Shown here one piece after another: positions 54,606 to 63,472 of a DNA stretch of 64,000 nt. The notes beneath the pieces were generated by a model. That model was not told the origin of the DNA, searched no databases, and was given only the letters and a program-made list of their open reading frames with translations. How positions within the stretch are numbered: the first letter of the stretch is position 1; each line of letters begins with the position of its first letter. The translations under genes were made by a program, and so were the position numbers. The DNA comes from Streptomyces fradiae (lineage in GTDB: Bacteria; Actinomycetota; Actinomycetes; Streptomycetales; Streptomycetaceae), in contig NZ_CP065958.1 in NCBI RefSeq assembly GCF_041270065.1, positions 6,324,001 through 6,388,000 of the forward strand, read 5' to 3'.

Positions 54606-56120
54606 GTGAGTACGGACCAGCAGCCACGAGCGAACGACGGTCTGTTCCGGACCAAGTCGGTCGAACAGTCGATCCGCGACACCGAGGAGCCCGAGCACGC
54701 GCTCAAGAAGTCCCTCTCCGCCTGGGACCTCACCGTGTTCGGCGTCGGCGTCATCATCGGCACCGGCATCTTCGTCCTCACCGGCAAGGTGGCGAAGGAG
54801 AACGCGGGACCGGCGACCGCCCTGGCCTTCGTCGCCGCGGGCATCGTCTGCGCCCTCGCCGCCCTGTGCTACGCGGAGTTCGCGTCGACGGTGCCCGTCG
54901 CCGGTTCGGCGTACACCTTCGCGTACGCCTCCATCGGCGAGCTGCCGGCCTGGATCATCGGCTGGGACCTCGTCCTGGAGTTCGCGCTCGGCACCGCGGT
55001 GGTGGCGGTCGGCTGGTCCGGCTATGTGCGCTCGCTGATGGACAACATCGGCTGGCACCTACCGGCGTCACTCGAAGGGCCGGACGTGCCGGGAGGCACC
55101 TTCGACATCCTGGCCTTCATCCTGGTCCTGGTCCTCACCGTGGTCCTGGTCCTCGGCATGAAGCTGTCCGCCCGGATCACCGCCCTGGTCGTCGCGATCA
55201 AGGTCACCGTGGTCATGATCGTGATCGTCGCCGGTCTGTTCTTCATCGTCGGCGACAACTACAAGCCGTTCATCCCCGACGCGGTCACCCCGGAGACCGG
55301 CGGCGGCTGGGAGACCGCCCCGCTGGTCCAGCTGATGTTCGGTTACGAGCCCACCAACTTCGGCGTGATGGGCATCTTCACCGCAGCGTCCGTGGTCTTC
55401 TTCGCCTTCATCGGCTTCGACGTGGTCGCCACCGCCGCCGAGGAGACCAAGCTGCCCCAGCGCGACATGCCCCGCGGCATCCTCGGCTCGCTCCTCATCT
55501 GCACGGTGCTGTACGTGGCGGTGGCCCTGGTCGTCACCGGTATGCAGCACTACACCGAACTGTCCGTCAGCGCCCCGCTCGCCGACGCCTTCAAGGCCGT
55601 CGGGCACCCGTTCTACGCGGGCGTGATCAGCTTCGGCGCCGCCATCGGCCTCACCACGGTCTGTCTGATCCTGCTGCTCGGCCAGACCCGGGTGTTCTTC
55701 GCGATGAGCCGCGACGGGCTGCTGCCGCGGTTCTTCTCCATCACCCACCCGAAGTTCCGCACCCCGTACCGCCCGACCATCCTGCTCGGCGTGATCATCG
55801 CGATCGTCGCCGGCTTCACCAGCATCAACGAGCTGGCGACCCTGGTGAACATCGGCACCCTGTTCGCCTTCGTGGTGGTCGCCGCCGGCGTGATGGTGCT
55901 CCGCCGCACCCGCCCCGACCTGCACCGCGCCTTCCGCACCCCGTGGGTGCCGGTGCTGCCGATCCTCTCCATCGCCGCCTCGCTGTGGCTGATGCTGAAC
56001 CTGCCGGGCGAGACCTGGCTCCGCTTCGCCATCTGGATGATCATCGGCTTCGTCGTCTACTTCCTGTACGGCCGCCGGCACAGCCGCCTCGGCAAGCTGG
56101 GCCAGGACGCGAAGTACTGA
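54606..56120 (+). CDS. APC-family amino acid permease
   Basis: A 504-residue inner-membrane transporter of the amino acid-polyamine-organocation family with about 12 to 13 hydrophobic helices. The unwound first-helix substrate motif reads GVGVIIGTGIFVLTGKVAKE near residue 49, and the helix 6 region reads FFAFIGFDVVATAAEETKLP near 270. The order and the ESx-like AEETK motif resemble the cationic amino acid transporter (CAT/YfnA) branch. The GTG at 54606 follows a CAGGGAGG site. The region between it and dxs ends dxs transcription, so it is a separate unit. The substrate is not certain. Confidence 0.88.
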   Translation: MSTDQQPRANDGLFRTKSVEQSIRDTEEPEHALKKSLSAWDLTVFGVGVIIGTGIFVLTGKVAKENAGPATALAFVAAGIVCALAALCYAEFASTVPVAGSAYTFAYASIGELPAWIIGWDLVLEFALGTAVVAVGWSGYVRSLMDNIGWHLPASLEGPDVPGGTFDILAFILVLVLTVVLVLGMKLSARITALVVAIKVTVVMIVIVAGLFFIVGDNYKPFIPDAVTPETGGGWETAPLVQLMFGYEPTNFGVMGIFTAASVVFFAFIGFDVVATAAEETKLPQRDMPRGILGSLLICTVLYVAVALVVTGMQHYTELSVSAPLADAFKAVGHPFYAGVISFGAAIGLTTVCLILLLGQTRVFFAMSRDGLLPRFFSITHPKFRTPYRPTILLGVIIAIVAGFTSINELATLVNIGTLFAFVVVAAGVMVLRRTRPDLHRAFRTPWVPVLPILSIAASLWLMLNLPGETWLRFAIWMIIGFVVYFLYGRRHSRLGKLGQDAKY

Positions 56121-56140
56121 AGCCCCCGCACCCGTTCGGC

Positions 56141-56512
56141 CTAAGGGAGAGCGCGCGGACCCACACAGTTCGCGCCGCTCTCCTCCACCCGCCGCCGCAG
56201 TTCCCGGTCGGCCGTGACCACCAGGCACGGCCGGCCTTCGGCGTTCCGGGCCAGCTCCGCGATCAGGTCGTCGCCGCTGCCAGACGCCTCCTCGATCCGT
56301 ACCCCCGGCACCGCCGTAACGCCCCGCGCCCGCCCCTCCAGGACGAGCACGATCTCGTACGGCCCGGGGTACGGCCCCTCCACCGGCCCGCCCCGCTCGG
56401 CGAGCCGGTCCCGCAGCCGCTCGGCGGCCCCGCGCCGGTCCTTCCACCAGCCGTCGGGCACCGAGCCCACCACGTTGGCACCGTCGACGATCAGGAGAGG
56501 CAGCAGGTCCAT
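56141..56512 (-). CDS. NYN/PIN-like domain protein
   Basis: A 123-residue protein. The first strand LLIVDGANVVGS carries an Asp of the PIN/NYN nuclease active site, the central SGDDLIAEL carries two further acids and CLVVTADRELRRRVEE the last one. NYN domains are metal-dependent RNases. The protein ends soon after the fold. The ATG at 56512 lacks a clear ribosome binding site; a GTG 30 bases upstream is possible. It is convergent with the permease gene and lies just downstream of fadB on the same strand. Confidence 0.8.
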   Translation of the reverse strand: MDLLPLLIVDGANVVGSVPDGWWKDRRGAAERLRDRLAERGGPVEGPYPGPYEIVLVLEGRARGVTAVPGVRIEEASGSGDDLIAELARNAEGRPCLVVTADRELRRRVEESGANCVGPRALP

Positions 56513-56583
56513 GGGGACAGCATGACGGCCCGGCACCACCATCGTGGTACCGGGCCGCCACCCGTACGGGTTACGCGGTGGCG

Positions 56584-58722
56584 TTACGCCGGGACGCTCG
56601 CCACGCCCTGCGCCAGGAACCGCTTGCCGTTGACGCGCTCCGAGACGCCCTCACGGTCCAGGTACGGCGTGATGCCGCCCAGGTGGAAGGGCCAGCCCGC
56701 ACCGGTGATCAGGCAGAGGTCGATGTCCTGCGCCTCGGCGACGACACCCTCCTCCAGCATCAGGCCGATCTCCTGCGCCACCGCGTCCAGGACGCGGTCG
56801 CGGGCCTGCTCCTCGGTCAGGACGACGTCGCCCTGCTTGAGGAGCGCGGCGACCTCGGGGTCGAGCTCCGGCTTGAAGCCGTTCTCCGGCTTGTAGACAT
56901 AGAAGCCGCGCTTGCCGGCCTCGACGACGGCCTTCAGGTTGGGGGAGACCTTGAAGCGCTCCGGGAAGGCGCGGTTCAGGGTCTCGGAGACGTGCAGACC
57001 GATGGCCGGGCCGACGAGCTCCAGGAGGACCAGCGGGGACATCGGCAGGCCGAGCGGCTCGACCGCCTTCTCCGCCACGGCCACCGGGGTGCCCTCGTCG
57101 ATGATGTTCTGGATCTCGCCCATGAAGCGGGTGAGGATGCGGTTCACGACGAACGCCGGGGCGTCCTTCGTCAGGACCGCGGTCTTCTTCAGCTTCTTGG
57201 CGACACCGAACGCGGTGGCCAGCGAGGCGTCGTCGGTCTTCTCGCCGCGGACGATCTCCAGGAGCGGGAGGACCGCGACCGGGTTGAAGAAGTGGAAGCC
57301 GACCACGCGCTCCGGGTGCTGGAGCTTGGAGGCCATCTCGCTGACGGACAGCGAGGAGGTGTTGGTGGCGAGGATCGCGTGCGCCGGGGCGACCGCCTCG
57401 ACCTCCGCGAACACCGTCTGCTTGACCGACATCTCCTCGAACACGGCCTCGATGATGAAGTCCGCGTCCGCGAAGCCGGCGGCCTTGTCCAGGACACCGG
57501 TGACCAGGCCCTTGAGGCGGTTGGCCTTGTCCTGGTTGATGCGGCCCTTGCCGAGCAGCTTGTCGATCTCGCCGTGGACGTAGCCCACGCCCTTGTCGAT
57601 GCGCTCCTGGTCGATGTCGGTCAGGACGACCGGCACCTCCAGGCGGCGCAGGAACAGCAGGGCCAGCTGGGAGGCCATCAGACCGGCGCCGACGACGCCG
57701 ACCTTGGTGACCGGGCGGGCCAGGTTCTTGTCCGGGGCACCGGCCGGGCGCTTGCCGCGCTTCTGCACCAGGTTGAAGGCGTAGATGCCGGAGCGCAGCT
57801 CGCCGCCCATGATCAGGTCCGCGAGGGCCTGGTCCTCGGCGTCGAAGCCCTTCTGCAGGTCGCCGTCCTTGGCGGCCTCGATGATCGCCAGGGCGCGGTA
57901 GGCGGCCGGGGCGGCGCCGTGCACCTTGGAGTCGGCGATGGCGCGGCCCTTGGCGACGGCCTGGTCCCAGGCCTCGCCGCGGTCGACCTCGGGACGCTCG
58001 ACGGTCACGGAGCCGTTCAGCACGCCGGCGGTCCAGATGAGCGACTGCTCAAGGAAGTCGGCGCCCTCGAAGATCGCGTCGGCGATGCCGAGCTCGAAGA
58101 CCTGCTTGCCCTTGAGCTGACGGTTCTGGTTGAGGCTGTTCTCGATGATGACCGAGACGGCCTTCTCCGCGCCGATCAGGTTCGGCAGGATCGCGCAGCC
58201 GCCCCAGCCGGGGACGAGACCGAGGAAGACCTCGGGCAGCGAGAAGGCCGGGAGCGCCTTGGAGACGGTGCGGTAGCTGCAGTGCAGACCGACCTCGACG
58301 CCGCCGCCCATGGCCGCGCCGTTGTAGTACGCGAAGGTCGGCACGGCGAGCGCGGAAAGCCGCTTGAAGACGTCGTGGCCGCCCTTGCCGATGGCCAGCG
58401 CCTCGTCGTGCTGCTTCAGCAACTCGACGCCCTTGAGGTCGGCGCCGACGGCGAAGATGAACGGCTTGCCGGTGATGCCGACGCCGACGATCTCACCGTT
58501 GGCGGCCTCCGCCTCGACCTGGTCGATCGCCGTGTTCAGGTTGGCGAGGGACTGCGGGCCGAAGGTGGTCGGCTTGGTGTGGTCGAAGCCGTTGTCCAGC
58601 GTGATCAGCGCGAACCGGCCGGCGTTGGCCGGGAGTTCGAAGTGCCGTACGTGGGCCGAGGTCACGACCTCGTCCGGGAAGAGCTCGGCGGCGCCCTTCA
58701 GAAGCTCGGCGGTGGTGCTCAC
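56584..58722 (-). CDS. fadB: Fatty acid oxidation complex alpha subunit (enoyl-CoA hydratase / 3-hydroxyacyl-CoA dehydrogenase)
   Basis: A 712-residue bifunctional enzyme of beta-oxidation. The N-terminal hydratase has GITGKPFIFAVGADLKGV near residue 80 and YYNGAAMGGGVEVGLHC near 128. The dehydrogenase half starts with VTKVGVVGAGLMASQLALLF near 335 (NAD loop) and has the ILATNTSSLSVSEMA and VGFHFFNPV motifs. It catalyses hydration of trans-2-enoyl-CoA and NAD-dependent oxidation of the 3-hydroxyacyl-CoA. It starts at a GTG overlapping the thiolase stop codon, so fadA and fadB are made together. Confidence 0.93.
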   Translation of the reverse strand: MSTTAELLKGAAELFPDEVVTSAHVRHFELPANAGRFALITLDNGFDHTKPTTFGPQSLANLNTAIDQVEAEAANGEIVGVGITGKPFIFAVGADLKGVELLKQHDEALAIGKGGHDVFKRLSALAVPTFAYYNGAAMGGGVEVGLHCSYRTVSKALPAFSLPEVFLGLVPGWGGCAILPNLIGAEKAVSVIIENSLNQNRQLKGKQVFELGIADAIFEGADFLEQSLIWTAGVLNGSVTVERPEVDRGEAWDQAVAKGRAIADSKVHGAAPAAYRALAIIEAAKDGDLQKGFDAEDQALADLIMGGELRSGIYAFNLVQKRGKRPAGAPDKNLARPVTKVGVVGAGLMASQLALLFLRRLEVPVVLTDIDQERIDKGVGYVHGEIDKLLGKGRINQDKANRLKGLVTGVLDKAAGFADADFIIEAVFEEMSVKQTVFAEVEAVAPAHAILATNTSSLSVSEMASKLQHPERVVGFHFFNPVAVLPLLEIVRGEKTDDASLATAFGVAKKLKKTAVLTKDAPAFVVNRILTRFMGEIQNIIDEGTPVAVAEKAVEPLGLPMSPLVLLELVGPAIGLHVSETLNRAFPERFKVSPNLKAVVEAGKRGFYVYKPENGFKPELDPEVAALLKQGDVVLTEEQARDRVLDAVAQEIGLMLEEGVVAEAQDIDLCLITGAGWPFHLGGITPYLDREGVSERVNGKRFLAQGVASVPA

Positions 58723-59933
58723 TTGCCCTCCCAGTGGGGGTTCTCCCAGATGACCGTCGCGCCCATGCCGAAGCCGACGCACATGGTGTTGAGGCCGTAG
58801 CGGACCTGCGGGTTCTCCTCGAACTGGCGGGCCAGCTGCGTCATCAGACGGACGCCGGAGGAGGCGAGCGGGTGGCCGTACGCGATGGCGCCGCCGTACT
58901 GGTTGACGCGCGCGTCGTCGTCGGCGATGCCGTAGTGCTCCAGGAACGCGAGGACCTGGACGGCGAAGGCCTCGTTGATCTCGAAGAGACCGATGTCCGA
59001 GATGGACAGGCCGGCCTTGGCAAGCGCCTTCTCGGTGGCCGGGATCGGGCCGTAGCCCATGACCTCGGGCTCCACGCCGGCGAAGGCGTAGGAGACCAGG
59101 CGCATCTTCACCGGGAGGTTGTTCTCGCGGGCGAAGTCCTCGGAGGCGATGATCGAGGCGGTGGCGCCGTCGTTCAGGCCGGCCGCGTTGCCCGCGGTGA
59201 CGTTGCCGTGGACGCGGAACGGCGTCTTCAGGTTCGCCAGCGACTCCAGGGTGGTGCCCGGGCGCATCGGCTCGTCGGCGGTGACCAGGCCCCAGCCCGT
59301 CTCGCCGCCCTCGGGGGAGGTGCGGCGGACCGAGATCGGCACCAGGTCCTGCTGGATCTTGCCGTCGGCGTACGCCTTGGCGGCCTTCTCCTGCGAGCGC
59401 ACGGCGTACTCGTCGGCGCGCTGCTTGGTGATGCTCGGGTAGCGGTCGTGCAGGTTCTCGGCGGTCATGCCCATGAAGAGGGCGGACTCGTCGACCAGCT
59501 TCTCGCTGACGAACCGCGGGTTCGGGTCCACGCCCTCGCCCATGGGGTGGCGGCCCATGTGCTCGACACCACCGGCGATGACGGCGTCGTACGCGCCGAA
59601 GGCGATCGAACCGGCCGTCGTCGTCACGGCGGTCAGCGCGCCGGCGCACATGCGGTCGATCGAGTAGCCCGGCACGGACTGCGGCAGACCGGCCAGGATG
59701 CCGGCGGTGCGGCCGAGGGTCAGGCCCTGGTCGCCGATCTGCGTGGTCGCGGCGATGGCGACCTCGTCGATCTTCGCGGGGTCGAGGCCGGGGTTGCGGC
59801 GCAGCAGCTCCCGGATGGCCTTGACGACGAGGTCGTCGGCGCGGGTCTCGTGGTAGATGCCCTTCGGGCCCGCCTTGCCGAACGGGGTACGGACGCCGTC
59901 GACGAAGACGACGTCCCTGACGGTACGAGGCAC
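58719..59933 (-). CDS. fadA: Acetyl-CoA acyltransferase (3-ketoacyl-CoA thiolase)
   Basis: A 404-residue thiolase for the last step of beta-oxidation. The acylated Cys lies in SIDRMCAGALTAVTTT near residue 92, the His motif is NEAFAVQVLAF, and the terminal Cys/Gly motif is NTMCVGFGMGATVIW near 382. GGAIAYGHPLASSGVR is the conserved His loop. The GTG at 59933 is preceded by GGAGGAG; longer starts are not supported by a site. It is the first gene of the fadA-fadB operon; a TetR-type palindrome lies about 90 bases upstream. Confidence 0.95.
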   Translation of the reverse strand: MPRTVRDVVFVDGVRTPFGKAGPKGIYHETRADDLVVKAIRELLRRNPGLDPAKIDEVAIAATTQIGDQGLTLGRTAGILAGLPQSVPGYSIDRMCAGALTAVTTTAGSIAFGAYDAVIAGGVEHMGRHPMGEGVDPNPRFVSEKLVDESALFMGMTAENLHDRYPSITKQRADEYAVRSQEKAAKAYADGKIQQDLVPISVRRTSPEGGETGWGLVTADEPMRPGTTLESLANLKTPFRVHGNVTAGNAAGLNDGATASIIASEDFARENNLPVKMRLVSYAFAGVEPEVMGYGPIPATEKALAKAGLSISDIGLFEINEAFAVQVLAFLEHYGIADDDARVNQYGGAIAYGHPLASSGVRLMTQLARQFEENPQVRYGLNTMCVGFGMGATVIWENPHWEGK

Positions 59934-60022
59934 GATGGCTCTCCTCCAGGGTGCGGGATGGCACTGCTGCTGCGCGGGCACACGGCCCGACACGCACCTA
60001 AGCGCGCGCTTGCTCCCCCCAT

Positions 60023-60038
60023 GCTACTTGCGGGTAAC
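60023..60038. promoter_or_regulatory. Operator-like palindrome before fadA
   Basis: On the minus strand this is GTTACCCGCAAGTAGC, a near palindrome with GTTAC/GTAGC arms. Its form recalls GTTACTxGCxAGTAAC sites that I associate with lipid-metabolism genes of actinobacteria. It lies about 90 bases before the fadA start. The regulator is unknown. Confidence 0.4.
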
Positions 60039-60101
60039 CAGACTGCCCAGTCCCCCCGCCCCAAGCGGCGAAGGTCACACCCGCCCGACGCACCGGACGG
60101 G

Positions 60102-61859
60102 TCACGTGTCCGCCGTCGGGATCGCCGCAGGGTCGCCCCGCCAGACGGTACGGATGCGGTCGAGGAGCCGCCGCAGAGCCGTCTCCCTGACGAACGGCAG
60201 CAGAACGTCGGCGTCCGTCGGCCGGAGCCGCCCCAGAGCGGCGAGGTCCAGCGTCAGGAGCAACGCCTCGGCGTGCTCGGCCAGCCAGTCGTCCCGGCCC
60301 AGCTCCCGGGCCAGCCGCAGCAGCCCGACCGTCAGACGTGGCCGCTCGGCCGCCGGGACGCCGGCCAGGGCGGCCCGGTGCCGGTCCAGAACACCGCGTG
60401 CCCGGCCCGGCCCGGCGTGCTGCCAGACATGGGTGGTGTCCGCCTGGGCGACGGCGGTGGCCAGGTCCGACTGCTCGCCGGCGGTCCGGAGGAATGCGCC
60501 CAGCCGGGAGGCGATCGTGTCCAGCTCGGCCTGGGCCACGTCGGGGCGTCCGGCCTGCTCCTGGACGCAGCCGAGCAGCAGCCGCCACGTGGCCGCGTGC
60601 CGCCCGGGAGCCGGGTCCGGCACCGCCGACAGGGTCAGGGCCCGCAGGACCTCCACGGCCGCGGGCCCCGGCAGCCGGGCGGCGTCGTGGACCAGCTGCC
60701 TCGCCACGGCCTCGCGCATCCGCGGCAGATCCTCCTCGGGCAGGTCCGGCAGCATCACGACCAGACCGGCATACGCGCCCGCCAGCTCCGTGGCCGTCCC
60801 ATGGCTCCGGCTCAGCAGCGACACGAGCAGGTGGGCCGCGGAGCGGCTCTCTCCGGCCCCGTCCGAGTGGTACGTCCGCAGCGTGCCGGGCAGCCGATCG
60901 AGCAACGGGACCACGAGGTGGAGGAGGTCCGTGGCGTCGCTGTCGCCCACGAAGGCCACGCGGCGCATCAACTCCGTCGCGGAGACCGCGTCCGGCACGT
61001 GAAATCCGCCCTGACGGGGCGCCCGCACGGGTGCGGACCGGGCCGGGACGTCCCCGTATCCGGCGACGTCCGGGTCGTCCGCGCCCTCCTCGCGCACGGC
61101 GACCCGCAGTCCACGCCGCAGGGAGAGGAACCGGCTGAACGAGGTCCATGAGGCGTCACCGAACTGCGACCGCCACAGATGGGCGTGACGCGACCAGGCG
61201 TCGGCCGGCTCCCGGTGCCCGCACAGAAAAGTGGTCAGGTCGAGCTCCCCGGCGACCGCGACGGCCAGCAGCAGGAGGTTCGCGCCGTAGATCGCGTCAC
61301 GCTCCACGGCGCTCTGGCCGATCGGCCGGTACGCGAGATCCCGGCCGCGCGAGCCGTCCTGCCCGGCCTGCGCGAAGAGCGCCCGCAGCAGTTCCACGAG
61401 CGACCGGCGGACATCCCCACCGTCCGCCGCGATCAGCTCGCGGACATTGCGCACCACCTCCGCGCGGTCGGTCAGCGGCACCACGGACAGCAGGGCGCGC
61501 AGCCGCCGGCCGACCGGTGGGCGCCCGTCGGCGGAATGAGCGGACAGCAGGGCGGCGAGCTCGCGGCTGATCAGCCGGGCCGCCAGATGCTCGCCGAAGG
61601 TGGCGTGAAGGAACTCGTACGAGCGCAGTTCCGCCTCCGCCACCACCGCCTGGGACTCGTGGACGAAGAAGAAGCGCCCGAAGACCAGCGGCGAGGGCTC
61701 GGCCTCCAGAAGGAGCGCGACATCCCGCTCGGCCTCCTGCGCCGTGATGCTCTGGCTGCCGCGATGGAACATGCCGGTCGCGATCACCGCGAGCCGCCGC
61801 AGCTCGTCCTCCACGGCTCCGGCCTCCGCGGCTTCCGGCAGCGGGCCCGCGTGCTTCAC
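60102..61859 (-). pseudogene. C-terminal remnant of a NACHT NTPase (helical sensor region)
   Basis: Up to 585 residues of helical, leucine-rich sequence in a different frame from the upstream half. It begins VKHAGPLPEAAEAGAVEDEL and soon shows VIATGMFHRGSQSIT and SYEFLHATFGEHLAARLI. The latter is the 'FLHxTFxEyLAA' segment that normally follows the NTPase core in NACHT/STAND proteins. No Walker A or B motif is present. A GTG at 61859 overlaps the stop of the upstream half (GTGA) and GGGAGG lies just before it, so separate translation is possible. The missing core and shifted frame make a deletion remnant more likely. Confidence 0.7.
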
Positions 61860-63019
61860 GACCTCCCGGCCAGATGACGGTCCACCGGGCGGGGCGCGAA
61901 GCGGAAGGACGGCGCCACATATCCCTCGGCGAGGCTGGGGATCACGAGACCCGAACCCTCGACGGCGGCGATGGGGGCCCGCAGCCGTGCCCGCGCCCGG
62001 TCGGGCGCGCGCCCGCCGTCGGCGAACGCGCTCAGCAGCGTGCCCATCCTGCCGAGCCCCGTGCGGTCCTCGCGGGCGGGCGGCTCGTCCTCCTCCATGG
62101 GCACGACCATGCTGTCGGACGTCAGACGGAACTCCGGGCAGTCCCAGCAGAGGCCGGACACCAGGGCGTCGTACCTCCGCATCGCCTCCCGCGCGAGCTG
62201 CTCGGGTGCGGGGCCGCCCGGAGCGGCCGGGCGTCGTACGACCTCCCCCGCCGCCCGGTACGAGGCGGCGAGCTCGGCGCGCAGCTCCGCCGGCTCCCGG
62301 ACCCGGAACGAGCCCAGCTCGATCTGGCCGAGCTCGTGGAGGACGTCGGTGGTGACATCGGCCGGACCGGCGCTCCAATCCTCGGCAGGCGTGAAGCCCG
62401 CCCGGGCCACGGCCTCGCAGAACGCGGCGACATGCAGGACGACGTCGGCCGCGCACAGCAGCGCGGTCCGCTCCGTGCCCAGGGCGGCGCGCACCCGGCC
62501 GGGGTATCCGTCGAGGAGCGCCCGCAGGTCCGCCGGTGGAGAACCGTCCAGGGTCAGCGGCGCCAGCAGCTCCTCGGCGAAGTCCTGCAGCCGCGCCCGC
62601 CTCCCGGCCAGGACGGCGACCGCGCCGGCGACATCACCCCCGTCCTCCTCCAGCCAGGCCCGCCGGTCCACCTCGGGACGCGGCGGGCGCTGTCGGCGCT
62701 GCTCGCCGGCCTCGGCGTCGGCGAGCACCTCCAGCTCCGCATGGCGGAACCGCCAGTAGGCCGGGTCGAGTGAGAGACCGGGCAGATCGGGGACGCTCGT
62801 GTGCTCGCGGCAGAACCGGACGATCCGCAAGACGTCGTCCAGCCGGGGAGCGGTGGAACGGCGTCCGGCCAGCAGCTCGGAGACAGTCGACTCGCTCCGG
62901 TGCAGGGCCCGCGCCAGAGCCGACTGCGGCACGTGGTGTGCCTGGACGAGATGGCGCAGCGCGGCACAGAAATGGGCGACGGCGCCCGGAGCATCGGTCA
63001 CGAACTGGCCCCCCGACAT
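61856..63019 (-). pseudogene. N-terminal remnant of a HTH-NACHT NTPase
   Basis: About 387 residues if started at the ATG at 63019. Residues 25-75 form a XRE-like helix-turn-helix (VPQSALARALHRSESTVSEL). A long helical region rich in Glu, Arg and Ala follows, then the segment LVIPSLAEGYVAPSFRFAPR, which in complete family members lies directly before the NACHT NTPase domain. Instead of that domain the frame stops (VDRHLAGRS-stop) and the post-NTPase region begins in another frame within a few bases. So the 450 to 500 residues expected for the P-loop module are absent. It may still give a DNA-binding fragment. Confidence 0.7.
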
Positions 63020-63130
63020 TCGGACGACTTCGGCCCCAGAAGCAGCAGCGTACGTGCTGACCTGCCAGGACCGCCCGATGCTTCGGGAATCTTCGGCCAC
63101 TCGCCGCCCGGGGCGGCCGGTGGCCCACAG

Positions 63131-63167
63131 TCGGTCGGGCGGTGGTCCGGAACCGCCGCCCGACCGA
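63131..63167 (+). promoter_or_regulatory. Hairpin at the ribosome binding site of the small membrane protein gene
   Basis: TCGGTCGGGCGG and CCGCCCGACCGA form a perfect 12-base-pair stem whose right arm abuts the GAGGGGAG ribosome binding site of the gene at 63179. It could sequester the site or mark a leader hairpin; chance in GC-rich DNA cannot be excluded. Confidence 0.4.
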
Positions 63168-63178
63168 GGGGAGTTCCC

Positions 63179-63472
63179 ATGTCGTCCTGGCCGATGGTGC
63201 TGGCGCTGAGCTTGATCGGGCTCTGGCCCGCGCTCCTTCTCGCGGCCGTCGCGCTGCCGGCGGTCTGGTCCGCGCGCCCGGCCCGTCGCCGGGCCGCCGC
63301 GGGCGTGCTCGCCCAGTTGCTCGGTGCCGGCCGGGTCAGTGATCCGGCAGAGGTGCCCGCCCGTCCATCGCCGCCGCCATCGGTCCCGAGTCCCGCAGGA
63401 CGGCCCGGACGAAGGCGGTGCGGCGGAGGCCGAGGGCGCGGAGGGCCGGGCCGTGGTCGTGGGCGACGGTGA
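63179..63472 (+). CDS. Small membrane protein, hypothetical
   Basis: A 97-residue frame with a GAGGGGAG site before the ATG. Residues 3-30 form one strong hydrophobic helix (WPMVLALSLIGLWPALLLAA), followed by a basic stretch and a Pro/Ser linker. The last 35 residues are Gly/Arg low-complexity and lie antisense to the convergent ferritin-like gene, so the true protein may be shorter or this overlap may be a chance extension. I do not recognise the family. Confidence 0.5.
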   Translation: MSSWPMVLALSLIGLWPALLLAAVALPAVWSARPARRRAAAGVLAQLLGAGRVSDPAEVPARPSPPPSVPSPAGRPGRRRCGGGRGRGGPGRGRGRR

